A stretch of DNA of 64,000 nucleotides from Pseudonocardia sp. ICBG1293 (GCF_020131355.1 NZ_JAHLEL010000051.1:522852-586851), one strand, 5' to 3'. Positions 1-9,237 are shown, counted from the first letter of the stretch. The notes: generated by a model from the letters alone, not told the origin. Numbers and translations are program-made.

Positions 1-1
1 G

Positions 2-235
2 GGTTCGCCGGGATCGGTCACCGACTGTGCGATACTGACGGCGGTCGTACGGCTGACGACACCGACCGTCCGACCCGATGACGTACTGGGTGCGCTCACC
101 GTCGTCGCAGACCTGGCGCCACCGGTACCGGTGACGGCCACCCGGTTGGCGCAGGGCCTGCTCGACGACGAGGGCCATCTGGTGGATCCGCTCGGTGCGG
201 TCCCGGCGACCCGGGCCCGGCCGGACGGTTCCTGA
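2..235 (+). CDS. C-terminal end of an unidentified protein, cut by the left edge
   Basis: An open frame enters from the left edge and ends at TGA 233-235, giving 77 residues. Third codon positions are almost all G or C, as in the neighbouring real genes, which is the main reason to believe it. The tail is rich in Val, Ala, Leu, Asp and Pro (for example DLAPPVPVTATRLAQG) and I recognise no motif, so no function is offered. The reverse frame over the same bases is Arg/Pro/Gly-rich and looks like its shadow. Confidence 0.5.
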   Translation, partial: GSPGSVTDCAILTAVVRLTTPTVRPDDVLGALTVVADLAPPVPVTATRLAQGLLDDEGHLVDPLGAVPATRARPDGS

Positions 236-365
236 CACGGACGGCACCTCCCGCCGCCGGTCCGGCGTCGAGCACCATCCCCGAAGACCGGGGAGCGACA
301 TCAGATGTGCCGTACCGCGCAACCCGCGCGAGCTGCGGAACGTACGCGCAAGGTCCCTGAGCGGC

Positions 366-383
366 CGCCTCCGACGTGAGGCG
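366..383 (+). promoter_or_regulatory. small hairpin in the RNase E/G leader
   Basis: CGCCTC at 366-371 pairs with GAGGCG at 378-383 around a 6-base loop. It lies about 10 bases before the ribosome binding site GAAGGAG (393-399) of the RNase E/G gene. In some bacteria the rne leader mediates autoregulation; here that is only a possibility, because the stem is short. Confidence 0.25.
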
Positions 384-403
384 CCCGGGGGCGAAGGAGC
401 TGA

Positions 404-3400
404 ATGTCCGTGAACGACGCGCCCGCCGGTAGCACCGGCGGGCTCCCCGAGCTGCCGGAGAAGATGCGGGTCCACGCCCTGGCGAAGCTGCTGGGTTCGG
501 CGAGCCGCGATGTGCTGGCGACCCTCGCCGGTCTGGGCCAGGAGGTCCGCAGCGCCCAGTCCAGCATCACCCGTGCCACGGCCGAACAGGTCGTCGCGGC
601 GCTGCGCCCGGTGACCGGAGGGCCCGACGGGTCCCCCGCGGAGCCGACCCCCACCACGACCGGGTCCGTCGACGCCGCCGACCGCGCCGGGGGGCCGGTC
701 GACCCCGGGACCGCCGGGTCCGCCGCCGACCTCGGCGACGGGGACGGGGACGCGCCCGCCGACACCCCGACGAACCCGTTCGACACCGGCTCCCGGGCCG
801 CCCGGGGCGGAGCCGCCCCGGCCCTGGCGCCGGTGTTCGCCGTCCCGATGTTCCAGGCACCCGCCGCCCCGGGCACCACGCCCGCCGTGTCCGCCCCGGA
901 GGCCACCGAGCCCGCCGGCGACACGGGCGAGCAGCCCGGTGGCGAGGACGGCTCCGACGGCGGCCCCCGCCGCGGCCGCAAGGGCCGACGCCGCAAGGAC
1001 CGTGACGCCGAGGTCGCGGCGGCCGCGGAGACCCGGGACACCACCACGCAGGCCGCCGAGGACACCGACACCGACGGGGCCGCCGACACCGACGACCGGG
1101 GCGAGGGCTCCGACGACGACGGCGACGGCGAGGACGGCAACCGCCGCCGTCGCCGCCGGGGCCGCCGCGGCCGCGGGCGCGGCAAGGGCGGCGAGGACTC
1201 CGGCGAGGACGGCGACGACGCCGACGACTCCGCGGACTCCGGCTCCGCGGACTCCGGCTCCTCCGCGGCCGGGTCCGGGGACTCCGGTTCCGCGGACGAC
1301 TCCGACGACGACGCCGAGGACGACTCCGACGAGCAGTCCTCGGGCGGCTCCCGCCGGCGGCGGCGCCGCCGCCGTCGCGGGGGGTCCGACGTCGAGGACC
1401 GCTCCGAGGACGACCCGCCCAACACCGTCACCCGGGTCCGTGAGGCCCGCAGCGCCGCCCGCCAGGACTCCGGGTCGTCCTCGGACGACCAGGTCCAGGG
1501 CGTGCGCGGTTCCACCCGGCTCGAGGCCAAGCGCCAGCGCCGCCGGGACGGCCGGGACGCGGGCCGTCGCCGTCCGCCGATCCTGTCCGAGTCGGAGTTC
1601 CTGGCCCGGCGCGAGTCGGTCGACCGCCGGATGGTGATCCGCCAGCGGTCCGACCGCACCGAGATCGGCGTGCTCGAGGACGACATCCTCGTCGAGCACT
1701 TCATCACCGGCGGCAACTCCGGCAGCTCCATGGTCGGCAACGTCTACCTCGGGCGCGTGCAGAACGTGCTGCCGTCGATGGAGGCCGCCTTCGTCGACAT
1801 CGGTCGCGGGCGCAACGCCGTGCTCTACGCCGGTGAGGTGGACTGGGACGCCGCGGGCCTCAACGGCAAGGCGCGCAAGATCGAGCAGGCGCTCTCCTCG
1901 GGCGACCAGGTGCTGGTGCAGGTCACCAAGGACCCGGTCGGCCACAAGGGTGCCCGGCTGACCACGCAGATCTCCCTCGCCGGCCGCTTCCTGGTCTACG
2001 TCCCCTCCGGCGGCGCCGCGGGGATCTCCCGCAAGCTGCCCGACACCGAGCGCAAGCGCCTCAAGGAGATGCTCAAGGAGATCGTCCCGGCGGATGCCGG
2101 AGTGATCATCCGGACCGCGTCCGAGGGGGTCTCGCACGAGGCGCTCGAACGCGACGTCCGCCGGCTGCAGGCGCAGTGGGAGGTCGTCAAGGAGAAGGCG
2201 AACAAGACCGGCCCGGGCGCGCCCAAGGCGCCGACGCTCCTCTACGAGGAGCCGGACATGCTGGTGAAGGTCGTCCGCGACCAGTTCAACGAGGACTTCT
2301 CGGCGCTGGTCGTGTCGGGCGCCGACGCGTGGGACACCGTCTCCGGCTACGTCGGGCACGTCGCCCCCGAGCTCGTCGACCGGATGCACCGGCACACCGG
2401 CCCGTCCGACGTCTTCACCGAGTACCGGATCGACGAGCAGCTGCTCAAGGCGCTGGACCGGAAGGTCTGGCTGCCCTCGGGCGGCACGCTGGTGATCGAC
2501 CGGACCGAGGCGATGACCGTCGTCGACGTCAACACCGGCAAGTTCACCGGTTCCGGCGGCAACCTCGAGGAGACCGTCACCCGCAACAACCTGGAGGCGG
2601 CCGAGGAGGTCGTCCGACAGCTGCGGCTGCGTGACATCGGCGGGATCATCGTCGTCGACTTCATCGACATGGTGCTCGAGGCGAACCGGGACCTGGTCCT
2701 GCGCCGCCTCACCGAGTGCCTCGCCCGGGACCGCACCCGCCACCAGGTGGCGGAGGTGACCTCCCTCGGTCTGGTCCAGATGACCCGCAAGCGGGTCGGC
2801 GGCGGGCTGCTGGAGCACTTCTCCACCACCTGCGAGCACTGCCGCGGACGGGGCGTGATCGTCTCGACCGACACCGGCCCGGACCACCAGCACGGTCGTT
2901 CCGGCAACGGCGCGCACCAGGGGAACGGCTCCGGGAACGGCAACGGGTCCGGGAACGGCAACGGCCACGGAGGCGGTTCCGACAACGGCTCCGGGAACGG
3001 CGCCGACTCCGACGGCGGGGGCCGCCGCCGTCGCCGCGGCGGGAACGGCAACGGTGGCTCCGGCCGGCGGGACCCGGGCCGTCAGGACGCTGACCGCAAC
3101 GGCTCGGGCCACCGCAACGGCTCCGACCGTGCCGAGGAGGGGACCGGGCGCGTCGGCGCCGCCGCGGGAGTCGCGGCCGTCGCCGCCGCGGGCAGTACCC
3201 CGAGGGGCGACGAGGGCGCGGCCGGCGAGGTCTCCGTGCCGGCCACGGCCGACACCACCGTCACCGACGCCGCACCCGCACCGGCCCCGGCCGACGACGA
3301 GACCGTCGTCGCCGAGCCGCGCGGTGAGCTGACCGGGGCCGCGGCCCCGGTGGTCGCCGAGCCGCCCGGGGCCCCGCAGGCCGCGGCACCGGCCCGGGAC

Positions 3401-3706
3401 GTGGCCCCGGAGCCGACGGGGTCGATCCCCGCGGCCCCGGAGCCCGAGGCACCCGCACCGCGCCGCCGCCGGGTCAGCCGCTCCGCCGGCGCCCCGGTCC
3501 GCGGCGGCGAGGCGGCGGTCATCACGACCGCCTCGACGCCGGAGGAGGCCGCTCCGCCGGTGGCCACGGGGGGCCCGGCCGACGCGGGGACGACGGCCGC
3601 TCCGGCCGTCGCCGCGCAGCCGGAGCCCGCCGCGGCCGTGACCCGACCCCGACGTCCGCGCCGGGCGGCCTCCCGCCCGGCGGGCCCGCCCCAGGACGGA
3701 GGGTGA
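404..3706 (+). CDS. rne: ribonuclease E/G
   Basis: Endoribonuclease for mRNA turnover and rRNA/tRNA maturation. The conserved core covers roughly residues 400-825. An S1-type RNA-binding segment (around 440-500, GNVYLGRVQNVLPSMEAAF) is followed by the catalytic block. The metal-binding aspartates are D708 in VVDVNTGKF and D752 in VVDFIDM, and a Zn-link CxxC is at C810/C813 (CEHCRGRG). The core is flanked by long disordered arms: an acidic/Arg-rich N-terminus (about 130-400) with runs of Asp/Ser and Arg, and a Gly-Asn-Ser repeat followed by an Ala/Pro-rich C-terminus (830-1100). This N- and C-extended form, 1100 residues, is usual for actinobacteria. The start is fixed by GAAGGAG 5 bases upstream. 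A terminator-like hairpin follows the stop, and rplU-rpmA-obgE lie downstream as expected. Confidence 0.95.
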   Translation: MSVNDAPAGSTGGLPELPEKMRVHALAKLLGSASRDVLATLAGLGQEVRSAQSSITRATAEQVVAALRPVTGGPDGSPAEPTPTTTGSVDAADRAGGPVDPGTAGSAADLGDGDGDAPADTPTNPFDTGSRAARGGAAPALAPVFAVPMFQAPAAPGTTPAVSAPEATEPAGDTGEQPGGEDGSDGGPRRGRKGRRRKDRDAEVAAAAETRDTTTQAAEDTDTDGAADTDDRGEGSDDDGDGEDGNRRRRRRGRRGRGRGKGGEDSGEDGDDADDSADSGSADSGSSAAGSGDSGSADDSDDDAEDDSDEQSSGGSRRRRRRRRRGGSDVEDRSEDDPPNTVTRVREARSAARQDSGSSSDDQVQGVRGSTRLEAKRQRRRDGRDAGRRRPPILSESEFLARRESVDRRMVIRQRSDRTEIGVLEDDILVEHFITGGNSGSSMVGNVYLGRVQNVLPSMEAAFVDIGRGRNAVLYAGEVDWDAAGLNGKARKIEQALSSGDQVLVQVTKDPVGHKGARLTTQISLAGRFLVYVPSGGAAGISRKLPDTERKRLKEMLKEIVPADAGVIIRTASEGVSHEALERDVRRLQAQWEVVKEKANKTGPGAPKAPTLLYEEPDMLVKVVRDQFNEDFSALVVSGADAWDTVSGYVGHVAPELVDRMHRHTGPSDVFTEYRIDEQLLKALDRKVWLPSGGTLVIDRTEAMTVVDVNTGKFTGSGGNLEETVTRNNLEAAEEVVRQLRLRDIGGIIVVDFIDMVLEANRDLVLRRLTECLARDRTRHQVAEVTSLGLVQMTRKRVGGGLLEHFSTTCEHCRGRGVIVSTDTGPDHQHGRSGNGAHQGNGSGNGNGSGNGNGHGGGSDNGSGNGADSDGGGRRRRRGGNGNGGSGRRDPGRQDADRNGSGHRNGSDRAEEGTGRVGAAAGVAAVAAAGSTPRGDEGAAGEVSVPATADTTVTDAAPAPAPADDETVVAEPRGELTGAAAPVVAEPPGAPQAAAPARDVAPEPTGSIPAAPEPEAPAPRRRRVSRSAGAPVRGGEAAVITTASTPEEAAPPVATGGPADAGTTAAPAVAAQPEPAAAVTRPRRPRRAASRPAGPPQDGG

Positions 3707-3709
3707 CGG

Positions 3710-3741
3710 CGACCCCGGCGGAGAGCCCTCCGACGGGGTCG
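3710..3741 (+). terminator. hairpin after RNase E/G
   Basis: CGACCCC (3710-3716) pairs with GGGGTCG (3735-3741), and inside it CGGAG (3719-3723) pairs with CTCCG (3728-3732). There is no T tract, as is usual at this G+C. It sits 3 bases after the stop of the RNase gene and before the rplU promoter region. Confidence 0.55.
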
Positions 3742-3748
3742 CGTAACC

Positions 3749-3777
3749 TTGACCGACAGAAGCCACGCCTCTGCACA
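3749..3777 (+). promoter_or_regulatory. possible promoter of rplU-rpmA
   Basis: TTGACC at 3749-3754 is a good -35 element; 17 bases later TGCACA (3772-3777) is only a weak -10. The distance to the L21 start (about 110 bases) leaves room for a leader. The -35 is convincing, the -10 is not. Confidence 0.35.
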
Positions 3778-3886
3778 CGACAGTGTTCGGCACGGGGGCG
3801 GTGGTGTGCGCGCCGGGGACCGGCGCGAGCTGTGAAGCCCGAGCGCACCAGGTGCGCCCCCGATGTTCAGGAGTCGTGCGTCAGCG

Positions 3887-4192
3887 ATGTACGCGATCGT
3901 CAAGACCGGCGGCAAGCAGTACAAGGTGGCCGTCGACGACGTGGTCACCGTCGAGAAGCTCGACGGTGAGCCCGGCGCCGAGATCATTCTGCCCGCCGTG
4001 CTGCTCGTCGACGGCGACCAGGTGACCACCGACGCCAGCGGCCTCACCTCCGCGGTGACGGCCACCGTCGTCGAGCACACCAAGGGTCCGAAGATCCGGA
4101 TCCACAAGTTCAAGAACAAGACCGGGTACCACAAGCGTCAGGGGCACCGTCAGCCCCTGACGAAGGTCCAGGTCACCGCGATCGGCAAGTAA
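3887..4192 (+). CDS. rplU: 50S ribosomal protein L21 (bL21)
   Basis: 101 residues, the normal size for bL21, beginning MYAIVKTGGKQYKV, the conserved N-terminus of the family. The C-terminal stretch KNKTGYHKRQGHRQP is the typical rRNA-binding loop. I start at ATG 3887 rather than the upstream in-frame ATG 3863 because the conserved protein begins there and CAGGAG (3868-3873) is a plausible, if slightly distant, ribosome binding site. It is followed after 12 bases by rpmA, the universal rplU-rpmA pair. Confidence 0.95.
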   Translation: MYAIVKTGGKQYKVAVDDVVTVEKLDGEPGAEIILPAVLLVDGDQVTTDASGLTSAVTATVVEHTKGPKIRIHKFKNKTGYHKRQGHRQPLTKVQVTAIGK

Positions 4193-4204
4193 GGAGCCCG
4201 CGTC

Positions 4205-4462
4205 ATGGCACACAAGAAGGGTGCGTCCAGCTCCCGTAACGGTCGCGACTCCAACGCCCAGTACCTGGGTGTGAAGCGGTTCGGCGGCCAGTCGGTCAAG
4301 GCCGGCGAGATCCTCATCCGTCAGCGCGGCACCGCCACCCACCCGGGTGTCAACGTCGGGCGTGGCAAGGACGACACGCTGTTCGCCCTCGCCGCCGGGA
4401 CCGTCGAGTTCGGTTCCAAGCGCGGTCGCAAGACCGTGAACATCGTGCCGGCCGAGGTCTGA
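4205..4462 (+). CDS. rpmA: 50S ribosomal protein L27 (bL27)
   Basis: 85 residues starting MAHKKGASSSRNGRDSNAQ, which matches the mature, unprocessed-type L27 N-terminus that reaches the peptidyl-transferase centre; there is no Firmicutes-style leader. An AAGGAG ribosome binding site lies just upstream at 4191-4196. Co-transcribed with rplU. Confidence 0.96.
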   Translation: MAHKKGASSSRNGRDSNAQYLGVKRFGGQSVKAGEILIRQRGTATHPGVNVGRGKDDTLFALAAGTVEFGSKRGRKTVNIVPAEV

Positions 4463-4487
4463 GCGACCCGCCAGCACAGCGACGCCG

Positions 4488-4522
4488 ACGGCGGGTCACC
4501 CCGGTAACGGGGGGCCCGCCGT
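4488..4522 (+). terminator. strong hairpin between rpmA and obgE
   Basis: ACGGCGGG (4488-4495) pairs with CCCGCCGT (4515-4522), and an inner CCCC pairs with GGGG around GGTAAC. It begins 26 bases after the rpmA stop. It probably limits read-through into obgE, which would then need its own promoter or partial anti-termination. Confidence 0.55.
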
Positions 4523-4580
4523 TCGTCGTGTCACCACCCACCGCGGTCCGGCCGCGGTTCGACCACAGAGGAGCACCGTC

Positions 4581-6080
4581 ATGTCCCGGTTCGTGGACCG
4601 CGTCGTGCTGCACGCGACCGCGGGGGCCGGGGGCAACGGCTGCGCCTCGGTGCACCGCGAGAAGTTCAAGCCGCTCGGCGGTCCCGACGGTGGCAACGGC
4701 GGCCGGGGCGGCTCGGTCGTGCTCGTCGTCGACGCAGGCGTGCACACACTGCTCGACTACCACCACCGTCCCCGCGCGGTCGCCAAGAGCGGCACCCAGG
4801 GGCAGGGCGCGTTCAAACAGGGTGCGAACGCCCCGGACCTGGAGCTGCGGGTGCCCGACGGCACCGTCGTGCTCGACGCCGACGGCGAGGTCGTCGCCGA
4901 CCTCGTCGGCGTCGGCACCCGGTTCGTCGCCGCCGAGGGCGGCCGGGGCGGGCTCGGCAACGCCGCGCTGTCCTCCGCCGCCCGCAAGGCCCCCGGCTTC
5001 GCGCTGCTCGGTGAGCCCGGCGACGAGGTCGAGCTGACCCTGGAGCTGCGCAGCCTCGCCGACGTCGGCCTCGTCGGGTTCCCCAGCGCGGGCAAGTCCT
5101 CGCTGGTGGCGGCGCTGTCCGCGGCCCGCCCGAAGATCGCCGACTACCCGTTCACCACGCTGGTTCCCCAGCTCGGTGTGGTCAGTGCCGGTGACGACAC
5201 CTTCACCGTCGCCGACGTCCCCGGGCTCATCCCGGGCGCCGCCGACGGCCGCGGCCTCGGCCTGGAGTTCCTGCGCCACATCGAGCGCTGCTCGGTGCTG
5301 GTGCACGTGGTGGACTGCGTGACCTTCGAGACCGAGCGCGACCCGGTGTCCGACATCGAGGCGCTGGAGACCGAGCTGGCGCACTACGCCGAGGCCCTCG
5401 GTACCGGCGCGCTGGGGGAGCGGCTCGACCAGCGTCCCCGCCTGGTCGCCCTGAACAAGATCGACGTCCCGGATGCCGCCGAGCTGGTGGACATGGTCCG
5501 GGAGGACCTGACCGAGCGGTTCGGCTGGCCGGTCTTCGCGATCTCCACCGCGTCCCGCGCCGGGCTGCGGGAGCTGAGCTTCGCGATGGCCGAGCGGGTC
5601 GCCGCGGCCCGCGCCGCCGGCCCGGAGGCCGAGCCGAGCCGGATCGTGCTGCGCCCGCGCGCCGTCGACGACACCGGGTTCACCATCACGCCCGACCCGG
5701 AGCTCGACGGCGGGTTCGTCGTGCGCGGCGAGCGTCCCGAGCGGTGGATCCGGCAGACCGCGTTCGAGAACGACGAGGCCGTCGGGTACCTCGCCGACCG
5801 GCTGGCCCGGCTCGGTGTGGAGGAGGCGCTGGCCAAGGCCGGTGCCGTCCCCGGCTGCCCGGTCACCATCGGCCAGGTCACCTTCGACTGGGAGCCGTCG
5901 ACCCCGGCCGGCGTCGCCGCCCTGCTCACCGGGCGTGGCACCGACGTCCGGCTGGAGGGCAACGACCGGGTCGGTGCCGCCGACCGCAAGCGCGCCCGGG
6001 GCGCGCGCCGCGCCCACCTGTCCGACGCCGAGCTCGCCGCGGGCGCCCGCTACTCCTCGGACCGTGAGATCGAGGAGTGA
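4581..6080 (+). CDS. obgE: GTPase Obg/CgtA
   Basis: Essential ribosome-assembly and stress GTPase, 499 residues. The glycine-rich Obg fold occupies about residues 1-160 (RVVLHATAGAGGNGCAS; KFKPLGGPDGGNGG). The G domain carries the P-loop GFPSAGKSS at 166-174, the switch region DYPFTTLVPQLG, DVPGLIPGA (G3), NKID (G4) and ISTAS (G5). A C-terminal OCT domain (about 350-430) is followed by a basic tail rich in Arg/Ala. The start ATG 4581 has GAGGAG 6-11 bases upstream. It ends 7 bases before proB, so the two are probably one transcript. Confidence 0.96.
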   Translation: MSRFVDRVVLHATAGAGGNGCASVHREKFKPLGGPDGGNGGRGGSVVLVVDAGVHTLLDYHHRPRAVAKSGTQGQGAFKQGANAPDLELRVPDGTVVLDADGEVVADLVGVGTRFVAAEGGRGGLGNAALSSAARKAPGFALLGEPGDEVELTLELRSLADVGLVGFPSAGKSSLVAALSAARPKIADYPFTTLVPQLGVVSAGDDTFTVADVPGLIPGAADGRGLGLEFLRHIERCSVLVHVVDCVTFETERDPVSDIEALETELAHYAEALGTGALGERLDQRPRLVALNKIDVPDAAELVDMVREDLTERFGWPVFAISTASRAGLRELSFAMAERVAAARAAGPEAEPSRIVLRPRAVDDTGFTITPDPELDGGFVVRGERPERWIRQTAFENDEAVGYLADRLARLGVEEALAKAGAVPGCPVTIGQVTFDWEPSTPAGVAALLTGRGTDVRLEGNDRVGAADRKRARGARRAHLSDAELAAGARYSSDREIEE

Positions 6081-6087
6081 GTCCCGC

Positions 6088-7200
6088 GTGAGCACGCGCG
6101 CCGCCCTGGGTGCGGCGAGGCGGATCGTGGTGAAGGTCGGGTCGTCGTCGCTGACGAGCCTGACCGGTGGGCTCGACCCGGCCCGGCTCGACGCCCTGGT
6201 CGACGCCCTGATGGCGCGCCGGGCCGCCGGGGCGCAGGTCGTGCTGGTCTCGTCGGGGGCGATCGCGGCCGGGCTCGCGCCGCTGCAGCTGCGCCGACGC
6301 CCGCGCGACCTCGCCACCCAGCAGGCCGCCGCGTCGGTCGGGCAGCTGTTGCTCGCCCACGCCTACTCGGCGTCGTTCGCCCGGCACGGGCAGGGCATCG
6401 GCCAGGTCCTGCTCACCGCCGACGACATGATCCGGCGCTCGAACTACCGCAACGCCCAGCGCACCCTGGAGCGGCTGCTGCAGCTCGGGTCGCTGCCGGT
6501 GGTCAACGAGAACGACACCGTCGCCACGGCCGAGATCCGGGTGGGCGACAACGACCGGCTCGCCGCGCTCGTCGCGCACATCGTCGGCGCCGACGCACTG
6601 GTGCTCCTCTCCGACGTCGACGGCCTCTACGACGGCCACCCGCGTGACCCCGGGACGTCGCTGATCGGCGAGGTCGAGGACCCGGCCGAGCTCGCCGGGG
6701 TCAGCGTCACCCGTCCCGGCTCGGGGCTGGGCACCGGTGGGATGGCCACCAAGGTCGAGGCGGCGGCGACGGCGTCGGCGGCCGGGATCCCGGTGCTGCT
6801 GACCTCCGCCGACCGGGTCGGCGACGCCCTGGCCACGACCGACGACGGCCCGGTGGTCGGCACCGTGTTCCGCGCCGCCGGGACCCGGATGAGCGCCCGC
6901 CGGTTCTGGCTGCGGCACGCCGCCGACGTCCGCGGTGCCCTCGACCTCGACGACGGCGCGGTCGAGGCCGTCCGCCGTCGTCGCCGCTCGCTGCTGGCGG
7001 CCGGGGTGCACGGCGTGTCCGGCGACTTCGACGCCGGCGACGTCGTCGAGCTGCTGGCACCCGGCGGGCGGGCCATCGCGCGGGGGGTCGTCTCCTACGA
7101 CGCGACCGAGCTGCCGCACATGATCGGCCGCCGGACCCGCGAGCTGCCGCCCGAGCAGCGGCGCGAACTCGTCCACGCGGACGACCTGGTTCTGCTCTAG
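6088..7200 (+). CDS. proB: glutamate 5-kinase
   Basis: Phosphorylates L-glutamate in the first step of proline synthesis. 370 residues: an amino-acid-kinase domain (RRIVVKVGSSSLTS near the start, VLVSSGAIAAGL, NENDTVA, DNDRLAALVA, LLSDVDGLYD, GTGGMATKVEAA) followed by a C-terminal PUA domain (about 280-365). The GTG at 6088, 7 bases after obgE, gives the normal family N-terminus; longer in-frame extensions overlap obgE and are not credible. obgE-proB adjacency is common in bacteria. Confidence 0.95.
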   Translation: MSTRAALGAARRIVVKVGSSSLTSLTGGLDPARLDALVDALMARRAAGAQVVLVSSGAIAAGLAPLQLRRRPRDLATQQAAASVGQLLLAHAYSASFARHGQGIGQVLLTADDMIRRSNYRNAQRTLERLLQLGSLPVVNENDTVATAEIRVGDNDRLAALVAHIVGADALVLLSDVDGLYDGHPRDPGTSLIGEVEDPAELAGVSVTRPGSGLGTGGMATKVEAAATASAAGIPVLLTSADRVGDALATTDDGPVVGTVFRAAGTRMSARRFWLRHAADVRGALDLDDGAVEAVRRRRRSLLAAGVHGVSGDFDAGDVVELLAPGGRAIARGVVSYDATELPHMIGRRTRELPPEQRRELVHADDLVLL

Positions 7201-7225
7201 ACGGAGGCACGGGCACAATGCCCGC

Positions 7226-8464
7226 ATGACGGCCGACCGCGCCCGTTCCGCGCTGGTCGCGTCCCTGGTCCGCGACGGCCGGGTGCGCACCCCCGCGGTC
7301 CGTGCGGCACTGGAGACGGTACCGCGCCACCTGTTCCTGCCCGGCCTCGACCCGGCGGAGGCCTACGCCGACGTCGCCGTCCCGATCAAGGTCGACGACG
7401 GCGTGACGGTCAGCTCGGTCTCCCAGCCCTCGATGGTCGCGATCATGCTGGAACAGCTCGGGGCCGGCCCGGGACACCGGGTGCTGGAGATCGGTGCGGG
7501 TGCGGGCTGGAACGCGGCCCTGCTCGGGCGGCTCGTCGGACCCGACGGGGTCGTGACCACCCTCGACATCGACGACGATCTCGTCGCCGGGGCACGGGCG
7601 AACCTGGACGCTGCCGGGTTCGACGGGGTCGAGGTCGTCGCCGGGGACGGCGCGCTCGGACACCCGCCCGCGGCGCCCTACGACCGTATCGAGCTCACGG
7701 TCGGCTCCACCGGCGTCCGGCCGGAATGGGTCGCCCAGCTCGCGCCCGGTGGCCGGCTGCTGCTGCCGCTCACGGTGCGCGGCAGCCAGCTGTCGGTGGC
7801 GTTCACCCACACCGCACCGGGACGGTTGCGGTCGCGGTCGGTGCGCAGCTGCGCGTTCGTCCGGCTGCGCGGGGCGGGCGCCGACCCCGGGGCCGAGGTC
7901 GCCCTGCCGGACGGCCGGTGGCGGGTGCAGCCCGCCTGCGCCTCCGACGACGCCGACGTCCCGGACCCGCGGGCGCTGGCCCGCGCGACCACCGGGGCGG
8001 GCACCGACCGGGCCGTGGCCGCGGCGGGCTCGGTCGCGGACCTGTGGGACGGCCTCGGCCTGTGGTGCGCGGTCGCCGACCCGGGCGTGGTGCGGCTGTT
8101 CGGCCCGCCGGAGGGCTGGGCCGCCCCGGCCCTGTTCGACCTCGGCGGTGTCCGGGCGACACTGGGCCTGGTCGCGGGCGACGGCTGCGCGCTGCTGCTG
8201 GCGGCCCCGGAGGCCACGGTGCGTTCCTGCGGGCCGGACGGCGACCTCGCCGCCGAGCGGCTGGCCGGGCTGGTCGCGGGGTGGGTCGACGCGGGCCGTC
8301 CGCACGCGGCGGACCTGCGGGTCGAGGCCGTCGTGCCGTCCCTGGCGGAGGACCCCGCGGACGGTACGGAGGGCGCCACCGGGCCCGGTGGCACCGGCGC
8401 GGGGCACGTCGTGGTGGACGGCGCCGGTACCCGGCTGACCCTGCAGTGGGGCACGGCCGGCTGA
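7226..8464 (+). CDS. PCMT-family methyltransferase
   Basis: Resembles protein-L-isoaspartate O-methyltransferase: residues about 25-200 contain the PCMT pattern (PRHLFLPG, VSQPSMVAIMLEQL) and an SAM-binding motif I (VLEIGAGAGWNAALL), then LDIDDDLVAGARANL and GDGALG. At 412 residues it is nearly twice the size of classic Pcm. The C-terminal half has no motif I can name, so the substrate may be other than isoaspartyl protein. It starts 25 bases after proB on the same strand. The 236 bases that follow, to 8700, hold no convincing gene. Confidence 0.75.
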   Translation: MTADRARSALVASLVRDGRVRTPAVRAALETVPRHLFLPGLDPAEAYADVAVPIKVDDGVTVSSVSQPSMVAIMLEQLGAGPGHRVLEIGAGAGWNAALLGRLVGPDGVVTTLDIDDDLVAGARANLDAAGFDGVEVVAGDGALGHPPAAPYDRIELTVGSTGVRPEWVAQLAPGGRLLLPLTVRGSQLSVAFTHTAPGRLRSRSVRSCAFVRLRGAGADPGAEVALPDGRWRVQPACASDDADVPDPRALARATTGAGTDRAVAAAGSVADLWDGLGLWCAVADPGVVRLFGPPEGWAAPALFDLGGVRATLGLVAGDGCALLLAAPEATVRSCGPDGDLAAERLAGLVAGWVDAGRPHAADLRVEAVVPSLAEDPADGTEGATGPGGTGAGHVVVDGAGTRLTLQWGTAG

Positions 8465-8700
8465 GGCACGGGACGCGGCCCGGAGCCGGGCCCGGGGCGA
8501 CACGCCCCCGCAGCGCTGCCGCGGTGCGGGATCCGTGGCCCGGTGCCCCGGCCCACCCGGCGTCCCCGGGCGCTCCGGCGGCGGGCCCCGGGCGCGCCGC
8601 CGGACCGCCCACGTCGCCCGGGTCACGGCGCTCACCGTGACCGGGGCGTCCGCGGCGGAGCGGCGGTCGTGGTCCCCGGCGTCGTCGGGACCGGCACGAC

Positions 8701-9237
8701 TCAGACCTGCTCGACGTCGAAGTTGACCAGGCCGCCCTCGACCTCGGTCACGGTCGCGCGCACGTCGATCGAGTCCTCGCCGGAGGTGACCCGGCAGCCG
8801 ACGGCCTGCCCGGTGGTCGGAGCGAGGTCGCCGTCGCAGGAGGTGGCGTCGATCGGGACGCCGGCGTTCTGCGCGACGAGCGAGCCCACCGTGTCCTGCA
8901 GCAGCGCCCTCGGCACCGGGCGGGGCTCGGTGGTGATGTCGAAGGAGACGGTGTCCCCGTCGACGGCGGTCACGGTGACGACCGCGCCGACCGGCTGGCC
9001 ACCGGAGTGGAACTCGCAGGTCTGGCTCGCCCCGACGGTCGCGTCGAGGTCGGTGGCGCAGTCGGCCTTCCCGTTGTCGAGGGACACGCCCTGCGCGCCC
9101 AGCTTGCTGACGATCTGCTGCTCGACGCTGTCCGCCGGGACGGAGGCGAGGCTGCAGGCCGTGGTGCCGAACAGGACGGTGCTCGTCGCCGCGGCGACCA
9201 GGCCGAGCCGGGCGAGGCTGCGCAGGGTGGCGTTCAT
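8701..9237 (-). CDS. secreted lipoprotein with two DUF4333-like domains
   Basis: 178 residues. The N-terminus is a lipoprotein signal: a short basic start (MNATLRSLARLG), a hydrophobic core and the lipobox FGTTAC, so it should be tethered to the outer face of the membrane. Two similar modules follow (about residues 30-100 and 105-178), each with a pair of cysteines and a V/I-rich TVTxVxGxxxxFDI strand pattern, as in actinobacterial DUF4333 proteins; function unknown. The start ATG (9235-9237 on the reverse strand) is preceded by GGAGACACC. Its upstream region carries SARP-like direct repeats and it lies directly downstream of the AfsR-like gene, reminiscent of the afsR-afsS arrangement. Confidence 0.75.
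   Translation of the reverse strand: MNATLRSLARLGLVAAATSTVLFGTTACSLASVPADSVEQQIVSKLGAQGVSLDNGKADCATDLDATVGASQTCEFHSGGQPVGAVVTVTAVDGDTVSFDITTEPRPVPRALLQDTVGSLVAQNAGVPIDATSCDGDLAPTTGQAVGCRVTSGEDSIDVRATVTEVEGGLVNFDVEQV

Noticed and set aside
301..1740. Long reverse open frame (479 codons) opposite the RNase E/G gene
   Set aside because: Ser/Arg/Pro-rich composition mirrors the Asp/Gly-rich forward gene, no ribosome binding site or motif; it is the antisense shadow of a high-G+C gene.
4350..6317. Long reverse frame over rpmA-obgE-proB
   Set aside because: Crosses three certain forward genes and has Gly/Arg/Val/Asp composition with no conserved pattern.
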